A stretch of 64,000 bases of DNA from Berkiella sp050247135 (GTDB taxonomy: Bacteria > Pseudomonadota > Gammaproteobacteria > Berkiellales > Berkiellaceae), in contig JBFWUT010000002.1 of the NCBI GenBank assembly GCA_050247135.1, positions 62,001-126,000 of the forward strand, given 5' to 3'. The first letter of the stretch is position 1, and the number at the start of each line of letters is the position of its first letter. Under the pieces are notes generated by a model. The model was not told where the DNA came from. It worked only from the letters and a program-made list of their open reading frames with translations, and searched no databases. A program made the position numbers and the translations under genes. Below are positions 34,519 through 42,775 of this stretch, piece by piece.

Positions 34519-36018
34519 ATGGCACTGTTGTTGTTATTTTCTGTTTTTGTTGTTTCAACCTGCGGTTTGATCTATGAATTGATATGTGGCACCTTAGCCA
34601 GCTACCTATTGGGAGATTCGGTTACCCAATTCTCAACGATTATTGGTGTCTACTTGTTTTCAATGGGTGTCGGCTCCTATTTTTCAAAATTTATTGATAA
34701 AAAACTGGTTGAGACCTTTATTCAAATTGAACTCATAATCGGGATCTTGGGTGGGTTTTCAGCACTGGGTTTGTTTGTTGCTTTTGAGTTTGTTTCACAC
34801 TTTAAGCCACTACTCTATTTTATTGTTTTTTTAATTGGCACCTGCGTAGGGTTAGAGATCCCGCTCATGATGCGAATTTTAAAAGAGCACTATACCGATT
34901 TTAAAGATCTGGTTTCTAAAGTATTCACCTTCGATTATATCGGTGCGCTGCTGGCTTCCTTACTCTTTCCATTACTACTTGTGCCTCATTTGGGCTTGGT
35001 GCGCTCTGCGCTGCTGTTTGGTGTCATTAATACTGGGGTAGGCGTGCTTGCTATTCGATCTTTTAACCATCAGATCAAGAAGCCACACTTGTTATATAGC
35101 AAAGCTATCGCTTGCTTATTGGTCTTATCGGTGGGTTTTGTATTTTCACATAGGCTCACGACTTTTGCTGAAGCTCGCAATTATGAGGGTAAAATCCTTT
35201 ACAGCAAATCCACTAAATACCAACGCATCGTATTAACCCGAACCGATAACGACATCCGATTGTTTCTCAATGGCAACTTACAATTTAGCTCAAGAGATGA
35301 ATATCGTTATCATGAAGCACTGGTCCACTTAGGATTGTCACAGATTGAAAACCCTAAAAAAGTCTTGGTGCTAGGTGGTGGCGATGGCTTGGCGGTGCGC
35401 GAGATCTTAAAATACCCATCGATAGAGCAAATCACACTGGTTGATTTAGATCCGGCCATGACCCAGCTGTTTCGCCAAGTCCCGATGCTCGTCACCTTAA
35501 ATGAAAAATCATTGCTCTCTAATAAAGTTACGGTAATCAATGAAGATGCCTTTTTATGGCTGCGAAGCAATCAGCAACAATTTGACTTTGTGGTCATCGA
35601 TTTTCCCGATCCGTCAAATTTCTCCCTCGGCAAGCTGTATACCAATACGTTTTATCGCCATTTGTTTGCAGCCTTAAATAACAAGGGCATGGCGGTAGTG
35701 CAATCGACTTCCCCTTTTGTGGCACGTAAAAGCTACTGGTGCATAGCCAATACCTTAGAAAGCGTCGGTTTTTATGTGAAGCCTTATTTAACGTATGTGC
35801 CCGCTTTTGGTTTGTGGGGGTTTCACTTGGTTGCCAAGTCGATCCCCTCTGAGCGCTATCATTTACCTAAGCCTTTAAAATACCTAAGCCAAGATGTCAT
35901 CCCCAGTTTATTTGAGATCCCTTGTGATTTAGCTCATCTTAACACCGATGTGAATGCTTTAAACAACCAAGCACTGGTTCGTTATTTTGAAGACGAATGG
36001 CAGCGTTATGTCGGATGA
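34519..36018 (+). CDS. Membrane-fused spermidine-synthase-like aminopropyltransferase
   Basis: 499 residues. The first ~210 hold about six membrane helices; the remainder is a Rossmann aminopropyltransferase/methyltransferase domain. The nucleotide loop is VLVLGGGDGLAVREIL and the following acidic motif is LVDLDPAM, with FVVIDFPDPSNFSLGKLYT providing the catalytic-site segment of spermidine synthases. So it probably transfers an aminopropyl group, or another AdoMet-derived group, at the membrane. The start is the ATG at 34519, one base after DUF350. It overlaps the next gene by 11 bases. Confidence 0.88.
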   Translation: MALLLLFSVFVVSTCGLIYELICGTLASYLLGDSVTQFSTIIGVYLFSMGVGSYFSKFIDKKLVETFIQIELIIGILGGFSALGLFVAFEFVSHFKPLLYFIVFLIGTCVGLEIPLMMRILKEHYTDFKDLVSKVFTFDYIGALLASLLFPLLLVPHLGLVRSALLFGVINTGVGVLAIRSFNHQIKKPHLLYSKAIACLLVLSVGFVFSHRLTTFAEARNYEGKILYSKSTKYQRIVLTRTDNDIRLFLNGNLQFSSRDEYRYHEALVHLGLSQIENPKKVLVLGGGDGLAVREILKYPSIEQITLVDLDPAMTQLFRQVPMLVTLNEKSLLSNKVTVINEDAFLWLRSNQQQFDFVVIDFPDPSNFSLGKLYTNTFYRHLFAALNNKGMAVVQSTSPFVARKSYWCIANTLESVGFYVKPYLTYVPAFGLWGFHLVAKSIPSERYHLPKPLKYLSQDVIPSLFEIPCDLAHLNTDVNALNNQALVRYFEDEWQRYVG

Positions 36019-37627
36019 TTTTTTACTACGCCGTCGTTTGATTAAGGGCATAGGGATCGCCGGTCTTAGCGCTCTGGCATGGCCCTTAGTAAAATATATT
36101 TACCCGCAGCAACACCCTGCTATCACGCAAGCCGGTACGACACCCGCGCTGGCGCATCAAATCCGTGATCCGCATTTTCCACCCATTAGCCAACATGAGC
36201 GCACCCAAGTGGCCATTATTGGCAGCGGTGTGGCAGGCTTAAGTGCGGCACGCCAGTTACAGTTAAAGGGTTTGACGGATTTTCGCGTATTAGAGCTCGA
36301 AACGATGATTGGCGGCAATGCCGCCAGTGGACACAATAGCATAAGCGCTTATCCATGGGGTGCGCATTATCTACCCGTGCCAGGATCAGATAGTGATTTT
36401 CTGTACCCTTTTTTGCAAGAAGCCAACGTGATCACAGGCTTTAATGAGCAAGGTAATCCATATTATAACGAATTATTTCTATGTCATGATTTGCATGAAC
36501 GGCTTTATCTCAATGGCTCCTGGCAAGAAGGCTTGGTCCCTTTACAAGGTATTAGTGCAAAAGATAAAGAAGAGATCACGCAATTTTTTGCACTGATGAC
36601 GCGTTTCAAACACACTAAAGGCCAGGATGACCGTTATGCTTTTACTATCCCCGTTGAAGCTTCATCGAGTGACCCCACTTTTGTGCGCTTTGATCAAATA
36701 ACCATGGCGGAATACTTAAATGAGTTGGGTCTTTATTCACCTTATCTTCGTTGGTATGTGAATTACTGTTGCCGAGATGATTTTGGCGGAGGCATTGATA
36801 AGGTATCGGCCTGGGCTGGGATCCATTATTTTGCCTCAAGGCGTGCTTGCCTAGCGAATGATATGGATGATGCCATTTTAGTCTGGCCGCAAGGCAACGG
36901 TTTTTTGGTTGATCATTTAGCACAGCCCTTTATGGATCGCATTCAAACCCAATCTCTTGTTTATCAAGTTGTGCCTCACGCCAATCAAATGGCTGTCCAT
37001 TACTTTGATGCGAAAACTCAAACTTCAGTCGAGTTACTAGCAGAGCAAGTCATTATGGCCATTCCACGCTTTGTGGCCCATAAAATTTGTCACCCTGACT
37101 TCCAAGATGCTTTTCAGGACATCCAAAAATTGGACTATGCGCCTTGGTTAGTCGCTAATATCAGTTTAAAAGCGCTACCTGTTAGCAAAGGGGCTGATCT
37201 CGCCTGGGATAATGTGTCGTATTACAGCCGTTCTTTAGGCTACATCCATGCTAATCATCAGTCTTTGAGTGGTCATCGTGGCGAAAGCGTGATCACTTAC
37301 TATTTGCCGCTTGATCATTTACCGCCTCGTGAAGCAAGACAACAAGCCTTAGCGAGAACAACGCAAGAATGGCACCAGCTGATCGTCAATGATCTTGAAA
37401 CTATGCACGAGGACATACGATCTCTGATACAGGACATCCAAATTCGTGTCTTAGGTCATGGCATGATTTGCCCAACGCCGCATATGATTTCTTCGACCGT
37501 CAAACAAATCAAACGATCACAAGGCAGGTTATTTTTTGCTCATTCGGATATGAGCGGACTTTCACTGTTTGAGGAAGCCTATTGGCAGGGCTTACAAACA
37601 GCCAATAGACTGCTAGCGTCAGTCTAG
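36008..37627 (+). CDS. FAD-dependent amine-oxidase-like protein with export/anchor sequence
   Basis: 539 residues. The N-terminus (LLRRRLIKGIGIAGLSALAWPL) resembles a Tat-type twin-arginine signal or membrane anchor. The dinucleotide-binding motif is AIIGSGVAGLSAARQLQ near residue 70, then LELETMIGGNAASG. The overall layout is that of flavin monoamine/polyamine oxidases or phytoene-desaturase-like enzymes. It overlaps the aminopropyltransferase gene by 11 bases, so it may oxidise that enzyme's product. Two AGGACATCCAAA copies lie in its frame, each encoding QDIQ (residues 370-373 and 475-478). Confidence 0.82.
   Translation: MSDDFLLRRRLIKGIGIAGLSALAWPLVKYIYPQQHPAITQAGTTPALAHQIRDPHFPPISQHERTQVAIIGSGVAGLSAARQLQLKGLTDFRVLELETMIGGNAASGHNSISAYPWGAHYLPVPGSDSDFLYPFLQEANVITGFNEQGNPYYNELFLCHDLHERLYLNGSWQEGLVPLQGISAKDKEEITQFFALMTRFKHTKGQDDRYAFTIPVEASSSDPTFVRFDQITMAEYLNELGLYSPYLRWYVNYCCRDDFGGGIDKVSAWAGIHYFASRRACLANDMDDAILVWPQGNGFLVDHLAQPFMDRIQTQSLVYQVVPHANQMAVHYFDAKTQTSVELLAEQVIMAIPRFVAHKICHPDFQDAFQDIQKLDYAPWLVANISLKALPVSKGADLAWDNVSYYSRSLGYIHANHQSLSGHRGESVITYYLPLDHLPPREARQQALARTTQEWHQLIVNDLETMHEDIRSLIQDIQIRVLGHGMICPTPHMISSTVKQIKRSQGRLFFAHSDMSGLSLFEEAYWQGLQTANRLLASV
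37116..37127 (+). repeat. AGGACATCCAAA motif inside the oxidase gene (copy 1)
   Basis: Exact 12-base match. Read in frame as CAG GAC ATC CAA, encoding QDIQ at residues 370-373. Confidence 0.75.
37431..37442 (+). repeat. AGGACATCCAAA motif inside the oxidase gene (copy 2)
   Basis: Exact 12-base match in the same codon phase as copy 1, encoding QDIQ at residues 475-478, 315 bases downstream. Confidence 0.75.
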
Positions 37628-37632
37628 ATGCA

Positions 37633-37654
37633 AAATAAGTTAATTAACTTATTT
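37633..37654. repeat. 22-bp perfect AT palindrome after the oxidase gene
   Basis: AAATAAGTTAA/TTAACTTATTT is an exact palindrome beginning 6 bases after the stop codon. It could form a cruciform or a weak terminator, or bind a dimeric regulator of the following gene at 37733. Confidence 0.55.
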
Positions 37655-37732
37655 ATTGGCGTCATTCCTAACTAGCCTTAACAGATTTATCGTGCTAACA
37701 TCCAGCCTGCTGTATTAGTTAGGTTTAAAAAT

Positions 37733-39079
37733 ATGCCAGGCATCAATGATAAAACCCTCACTATTGAACGGATCACCTGCGCAAACGAGCGTTCAGAAAA
37801 TGATCGTGAGATTATTTCTGTCGCAGGTATGCCCTTTTATCAATCCACAGGCCAGAACTCAGCCTACACTAACACCTGGTTTCCCTTTTTTGGCATCGAA
37901 CAAACCAATAGGGTCGGAGCCTATCCTCGTGGCTGGTTTATCAAATCCTTTGTGACCGATTTACCTAAATCCATCACTGACAAAATGGATGAGCTTTTTC
38001 CCTCTTATGGCGGCTTGAATGCGGGACGTGAGCTGCAACTGCGTTTTTGGAATATCCCTAGCTTGCTCTTTTCCTCAACGATCGGTGGCGGCTTATGGAT
38101 TTCTGAAAAGGGCAGGGAATTCAAAACCTTTTTGAATAAAGAGTTTCCTGAATATTATCAACAGATCCCCAAGCTTGAAATAATGCCTTCATCGCAATCA
38201 CTCATTGAGCCTGAACCTATCAATCAATGGTTATGTGAGAAAGCGGGATTGGTCGATTATAAAAACCTAATGGAGCCCTTTCCCAAAACGGTTGATGACT
38301 TTTTAAAGAAGATCGCTGTGTTGGCAAAAAAACCGACAGAGCCTGCCTTTGTACCTCCGATCCCTATGTTGCGCGATCCCATAAAGGAGCTTCCTCGCTA
38401 TGTGGGACCTATTCTAGATCAGCAAGCTATACCTGCTATACCTAAAGCACTGGCAAAAAAGACGACCCAAAAAACGTCACCCAAAGCCTCTGCTAAAGTG
38501 ACCATTAAACAAGTTGCTAGAAAAGCGGCGCCTAAACAGCCAGCTCCTAAAAAGGTGCGAATAGCTTCACTTGACACCCAAAATGGCAAACGACTTTTTG
38601 AAGCAAGATATCAGTTGCGCTCTATGGGACTGTGCCCAGCCCCTAAAAGAACCGATAGCGAAAAGCCCTTACAGCGGTTTTTGAAAAAACATCCCGAGCG
38701 CAAATTAGTCACAGCCCCAGCGCCTGTGAAAACCCCACTGCCTGCAGCAACTCAACCTGAACGCCAATTATTTTCTGGCGTTGCTTTATCGTTAGGTATT
38801 CTGACTGCAGCGGTCTATTTGGCTTACGGGTTCTCACCTATGATGGCTTTAGGCCTTGGTTTCATTTGCTATGCTGGTACGGTGGCTCTGCAATTTTTGC
38901 CAACGCAAAAAGAAGCTGCTATCAAAGCACCTTCTCCTGATGCAACGATGCCAAAAGAAACGCCGGATCCTTCGGCTAAAGTGTGGCTGCCCTCACAAAA
39001 TAAAAGCAAAAAAGCGCTGGCACAAAATGCCGACCCATCACCACTTAAAAGCATTTTAAAAACCCGGATGGGTCTTTAA
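37733..39079 (+). CDS. Hypothetical protein with basic linker and C-terminal membrane hairpin
   Basis: 448 residues in three parts. A globular N-terminal region of about 170 residues (YTNTWFPFFGIEQTNRVGAYPRGW) is rich in aromatics. A Lys/Ala/Pro-rich basic linker with KKxxxK repeats covers ~235-285. Near the C-terminus are two hydrophobic helices (VALSLGILTAAVYLAYG and MMALGLGFICYAGTVAL), then a charged tail. No family recognised. C-terminal paired helices with a long basic arm occur in many secreted effectors that enter host membranes, but that is only an analogy. It ends overlapping the DUF924 gene tail by 24 bases. Confidence 0.7.
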   Translation: MPGINDKTLTIERITCANERSENDREIISVAGMPFYQSTGQNSAYTNTWFPFFGIEQTNRVGAYPRGWFIKSFVTDLPKSITDKMDELFPSYGGLNAGRELQLRFWNIPSLLFSSTIGGGLWISEKGREFKTFLNKEFPEYYQQIPKLEIMPSSQSLIEPEPINQWLCEKAGLVDYKNLMEPFPKTVDDFLKKIAVLAKKPTEPAFVPPIPMLRDPIKELPRYVGPILDQQAIPAIPKALAKKTTQKTSPKASAKVTIKQVARKAAPKQPAPKKVRIASLDTQNGKRLFEARYQLRSMGLCPAPKRTDSEKPLQRFLKKHPERKLVTAPAPVKTPLPAATQPERQLFSGVALSLGILTAAVYLAYGFSPMMALGLGFICYAGTVALQFLPTQKEAAIKAPSPDATMPKETPDPSAKVWLPSQNKSKKALAQNADPSPLKSILKTRMGL

Positions 39080-39727
39080 AAAAGCCTGTTCTTCTGGGGT
39101 CGATTTTCGCGACAGGATTTTGTTACGGTGCGGAAATCGACCAAATTGCGCAATAATTTGCTGATGCGCTTTGGCATATTTTAAAAATTTTGCCGCTAGT
39201 GGCTTTTGTGCTGCTGGCGTGTCTTTATATAATTGTTCAAATAATGCGACACTTTGGTTTTGATCATCAATATTTTCAGAATGTTCTAGCGGCAGATATA
39301 AAAAGACACGCTCGGTTAACGTTAACTGCTTATCCACGCCTTTTTGAATAGCGTCTTTGGCCACTTTCAGTGCCAATTCATCATGTTGATACGCCTTAGG
39401 TGAATCACGAAACATGTTTCTAGAAAACTGGTCAATCAATATCACATAAGCCAGCGTACCACGCGGTGTTGCTAGCCAATCTTTTAACCCACCCTGAATT
39501 GCTTGTTGATATAAGTCTTTATATTGCAAGCGGATGGTATCATCGACTTCTTTGTTTTTGACCCACCACACAGTGTTTTCAAATAGTGGCGCATGATTGT
39601 GATCATATTCAAACCAATTATCTAACACCTTTTGAATGCCAAGCTCAGTTTCCGTGGGATTGGCATGAGCATTAATGGCTAAAACCAATAATGCCCCAGC
39701 ACACAAGCTCATGATCTTTTTGATCAT
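39056..39727 (-). CDS. DUF924-family protein with signal peptide
   Basis: 223 residues. A signal peptide (MIKKIMSLCAGALLVLAINAHA) precedes a DUF924 domain recognised by VLDNWFEYD, the segment DWLATPRGTLAYVILIDQFSRNMFR and the segment RVFLYLPLEHSENIDDQNQSVALF. DUF924 proteins are usually cytosolic with a TPR-like helical fold and unknown function, so export here is notable. The start overlaps the fabV stop by 4 bases, so it is co-transcribed with fabV. Confidence 0.85.
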   Translation of the reverse strand: MIKKIMSLCAGALLVLAINAHANPTETELGIQKVLDNWFEYDHNHAPLFENTVWWVKNKEVDDTIRLQYKDLYQQAIQGGLKDWLATPRGTLAYVILIDQFSRNMFRDSPKAYQHDELALKVAKDAIQKGVDKQLTLTERVFLYLPLEHSENIDDQNQSVALFEQLYKDTPAAQKPLAAKFLKYAKAHQQIIAQFGRFPHRNKILSRKSTPEEQAFLKTHPGF

Positions 39728-40929
39728 ACCGCAACCTTATCCAAGGAAGGGATCCCCACTTCCGGATCACAATCCTTTGCATAGTCCACACCTTCGACTT
39801 CAAAGCCAAATAGTTTGTGAAACTCGCGTCGATATCCTGCCAGATCAGAAACCGCCATGATGTTATCGGTGCTAACGGTGTCCCACAATTTGGCAACGGC
39901 TGCCTGCACTTCGGGCTTCATTTCATAATCATCTAAGCGAATAAGCCCTTGGGGATCGACTGGTACGTTCGCTTCATATAATCGGTCTTTAAATAAACGC
40001 CAAATCTGTTGGATGCAATCTTCATGCAATTGTTGTTCTTTCATCACTTTATACAGTAGAGAAATATATAAAGGCACCACAGGAATAGCGGCGCTCGCTT
40101 GCGTCACAAGAGCTTTATTAACCGAAACAAAAGCTTGCCCATCAATGGCTTTTAGGATGTTATTTAATTGGGTTGCTGTGGCCTCTAGATGATTTTTTGC
40201 TTTGCCTATCGTGCCTTCACGATAAATAGGATAGGTTAATTGTGGACCAATATAAGAATAAGCCACTGTTTTGGCGCCATTGGCCAGCACGCCCGCTTTT
40301 AATAAAGCGTCTATCCACATTTGCCAATCTTCGCCACCCATTACCGCAATGGTATTCTCAATGTCTTGATCTGTTGCGGCTTCTAAAGTGATATCAGACA
40401 CATTACCTGTCATGACATCAATGGTTTTGCTGGTGTAAGCTTTGCCGATAGGTTTTAAAGTAGAATTAAAGACTTGGCCCGTTTTAGGATGAATACGTCG
40501 TGGTGATGCAAGACTATAAACCACTAAATCAACGCCGCCTTGCCAATCTTGTTTAATTAATTCGATGGTCTTATTTTTAATCTCATCAGAGAACGCATCG
40601 CCATTAATGCTTTTAGCATAAAGTCCTTTTGCGTGTGCGGCTTTTTCAAAACCGGCACTGTTGTACCATCCGGTGGAGGCGGTACGTTTACCATCAGCTT
40701 CTTTTTCAAAAAATACGCCAATGGTTTTCGCATCACCACCAAAGGCAGCCACAATACGGCTCGCTAAGCCATATCCCGTTGAAGCCCCAATCACTAAGAC
40801 CTTTTTCGGCGCTTTGGATAAATTTGCCTGTTTTGTCACATAATCAATTTGTGCTTTGACATGTTCTTCACAGCCCACGGGATGGGCGGTAGTGCAAATA
40901 AATCCGCGAATTTTTGGCTGAATAATCAT
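39724..40929 (-). CDS. fabV: trans-2-enoyl-ACP/CoA reductase FabV
   Basis: 401 residues, the usual FabV length. It catalyses the last reductive step of fatty-acid elongation and is naturally triclosan-resistant. Evidence is the N-terminal IIQPKIRGFICTTAHPVGC, the NAD(H) loop VLVIGASTGYGLASRI and the Tyr-x8-Lys active site within YIGPQLTYPIYREGTIGKAK. The ATG at 40929 has GAAGGA upstream; the frame is open for 62 more codons but that stretch does not resemble the family. Coupled to the DUF924 gene. Confidence 0.95.
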   Translation of the reverse strand: MIIQPKIRGFICTTAHPVGCEEHVKAQIDYVTKQANLSKAPKKVLVIGASTGYGLASRIVAAFGGDAKTIGVFFEKEADGKRTASTGWYNSAGFEKAAHAKGLYAKSINGDAFSDEIKNKTIELIKQDWQGGVDLVVYSLASPRRIHPKTGQVFNSTLKPIGKAYTSKTIDVMTGNVSDITLEAATDQDIENTIAVMGGEDWQMWIDALLKAGVLANGAKTVAYSYIGPQLTYPIYREGTIGKAKNHLEATATQLNNILKAIDGQAFVSVNKALVTQASAAIPVVPLYISLLYKVMKEQQLHEDCIQQIWRLFKDRLYEANVPVDPQGLIRLDDYEMKPEVQAAVAKLWDTVSTDNIMAVSDLAGYRREFHKLFGFEVEGVDYAKDCDPEVGIPSLDKVAV

Positions 40930-41028
40930 CGCTTTTCCTTCTGAAGCTAAAAATCTAGAAAAATAACTAGATCGGATGGATTTTAATGACCCATTTAGCA
41001 TCAAAAAGAAGAAAATTTCAATTGAAGA

Positions 41029-41047
41029 GTGCCGTGAAACACGGCAC
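41029..41047. terminator. Hairpin downstream of the coiled-coil gene
   Basis: GTGCCGTG-AAA-CACGGCAC, an 8-bp perfect stem with a 3-base loop. It lies 7 bases beyond the coiled-coil gene stop on the minus strand. The T-run is poor, so it may be a partial or rho-assisted terminator. Confidence 0.6.
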
Positions 41048-41053
41048 CTATAG

Positions 41054-41857
41054 CTAGTGCTTTTTTCTACCTTTACGATAGGATTGCTGCTGAGCTGACA
41101 CTTGATTAGCCGCATCTTCCCCTTGAGCGATGGGTGCTGATTGCTGTTTCAAACGAGCTACCATTTTTTCATTGACTAATCGTAAACCATTTAATCGCTC
41201 TGTCAGTTCCGCTACCTGTTGTTTGGAATTTTCTTCAAGCTCTCGATTCCCTAAAACTTGTCTGTCTATTTCTGCCTTTTGTTCTTCTAATGCTCGCTCT
41301 AAGGCCTGCTGACGCTCTAATAGCTGAGCTAATTGCGACTGAGCGGCAGTATGTTCAGCGACCACGCTTTGTTTTTCATCTTCCAATTTCTTGTTTGCCG
41401 CTTCTGCCGCTGCTTTTTCTTCTTCTAAGATTCTTCTGGCCTTCTCGGCTTCTTCTTTCTGTGCTTTAAACTGACTCGCTTCATTTTGGGCTTGTTCACT
41501 TTGCTGTTTTGCCAATGCTAGTTCGTAATCCTTTTGCGTAGGCCAGCTATTCGCCATGTCTTCGAGCTTGGTCCGAAGCGTACTACCGCCATGCAAATAC
41601 AACATTGACTTTATGGCTACAACAAACTGGGACGCAAGATTATTAATTACATAGCTTTTCAATTCATCGAAAGTGAACGCCTTAGCATTGAGCTCATCTA
41701 TTAAAGGGAAGGCTGTTTTAAAATCCTTTAGTGATTTTTCGGCTTGATCTTGCCACCCACTGGGCTTATCTTTACGCTCAGCAATGTAGCCTTGTAATTC
41801 AGCCCGAATTTGTATTGCGGCTTGTTGTGGAGAAGTTAGCGAAGGACCATTATTCAT
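41054..41857 (-). CDS. Coiled-coil hypothetical protein
   Basis: 267 residues. A helical N-terminal domain (~1-105) is followed by an uninterrupted coiled coil of about 130 residues rich in Glu, Lys, Ala and Gln, and a basic tail (RKGRKKH). Such proteins in Legionellales are sometimes secreted, but nothing here proves it. It stands alone between the Nudix gene and fabV with a hairpin after its stop. Function unknown. Confidence 0.72.
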   Translation of the reverse strand: MNNGPSLTSPQQAAIQIRAELQGYIAERKDKPSGWQDQAEKSLKDFKTAFPLIDELNAKAFTFDELKSYVINNLASQFVVAIKSMLYLHGGSTLRTKLEDMANSWPTQKDYELALAKQQSEQAQNEASQFKAQKEEAEKARRILEEEKAAAEAANKKLEDEKQSVVAEHTAAQSQLAQLLERQQALERALEEQKAEIDRQVLGNRELEENSKQQVAELTERLNGLRLVNEKMVARLKQQSAPIAQGEDAANQVSAQQQSYRKGRKKH

Positions 41858-41969
41858 ATTGAAACTTCCTAATCAGTTTTTGCTACGGGTCAATGCGTTT
41901 GGCATCTTGCGCTAGTCAATCACTGAGATCAAGCCCGCCTAAAAAAACATGAATCTAGTTACTCAACTA

Positions 41970-42599
41970 TTAATCAAAGGCGGTTGGTAAATCCATTTGA
42001 TGATAGTGCTTAAAGGCTAACTGAATTTGTTCTGGCACCACACGGTGTACTGACAAAGTGGGTAATTGATCTTGATGAAAAAATTGCACTTGTGTGGTTT
42101 CAATGCTGGTTGAGAGCTCACCCCCTGTGATATCAGCAAGAAAGAATGCCTTATAAGCATGAGGGAGTTGGGGCGGGTGGGAATGCTTTAACTTATCTAA
42201 AAAGGCATAGAGCTTAGTCACACGCACCTCTAATCCGGTTTCTTCTAACACTTCTTTTGCCGCGCACATAGCCGGTGACTCATTCACATCAGCCCAACCA
42301 CCCGGTAGTGACCATTTGCCATCACTGATTTCTTTTACCATTAAGATCTGGTTACCGTCTTTAATGACGGCAACGCGCACATCCAACTTAGGTGTGAGGT
42401 AATGATCTTCAGTGAAAAAAAGCTGTTGAACTTTTTCAAAAGCTTCGAAAGATTGAAAAGCAATCATTTCCGCTGCCATGGTTTGCAAGCGCTGATAACG
42501 TTGTCTATCAAACGGATCTTTAGCAAAAGTTAAACCCGCTTGAGAAATGGATTGTAGTTCACTGGCCCATCTTAACCATTGTTCTTTATTTTCTGACAT
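41970..42599 (-). CDS. Nudix hydrolase
   Basis: 209 residues. A ~65-residue helical N-terminal region precedes the Nudix domain, as in the ADP-ribose pyrophosphatase-like group with an N-terminal 'hydrolase-N' helix pair. The Nudix box reads GGWADVNESPAMCAAKEVLEETGLEV. It matches G-x5-E-x7-R-E-U-x-E-E-x-G-U, except that Lys replaces the Arg before the catalytic Glu. Probably a nucleoside-diphosphate-X hydrolase; substrate not determined. Confidence 0.88.
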   Translation of the reverse strand: MSENKEQWLRWASELQSISQAGLTFAKDPFDRQRYQRLQTMAAEMIAFQSFEAFEKVQQLFFTEDHYLTPKLDVRVAVIKDGNQILMVKEISDGKWSLPGGWADVNESPAMCAAKEVLEETGLEVRVTKLYAFLDKLKHSHPPQLPHAYKAFFLADITGGELSTSIETTQVQFFHQDQLPTLSVHRVVPEQIQLAFKHYHQMDLPTAFD

Positions 42600-42693
42600 C
42601 GTTAGTATTTTAAAAATAAATAGCTATTCTACTGGTTTTTATTCTGATTCACAAAGTGGATTACTAGTTAAGTTTATGGACTCACATCAATTT

Positions 42694-42705
42694 TTTGGGT
42701 GTCCT
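42694..42705 (-). repeat. Variant AGGACACCCAAA motif
   Basis: TTTGGGTGTCCT on the plus strand, just upstream of the promoter of the 382-residue gene. It is the rightmost copy of the dispersed motif in this window. Confidence 0.65.
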
Positions 42706-42740
42706 ATTGTCTTGCTTAATGCACAAGAGTGGTATATTTT

Positions 42741-42769
42741 TTGGAAACTGTTTATTGAATTGCTACAAT
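42741..42769 (+). promoter_or_regulatory. Sigma70-like promoter, probably giving a leaderless mRNA
   Basis: TTGGAA (42741-42746), a 17-base spacer and TACAAT (42764-42769). The gene's ATG is 7 bases after the -10, where transcription would be expected to begin. Confidence 0.6.
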
Positions 42770-42775
42770 AACCTT

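Noticed and set aside
40930..41115. N-terminal extension of fabV
   Set aside because: The extra 62 codons do not resemble FabV and overlap the neighbouring coiled-coil gene end and its hairpin; the ATG at 40929 has a good ribosome-binding site and gives the family length.
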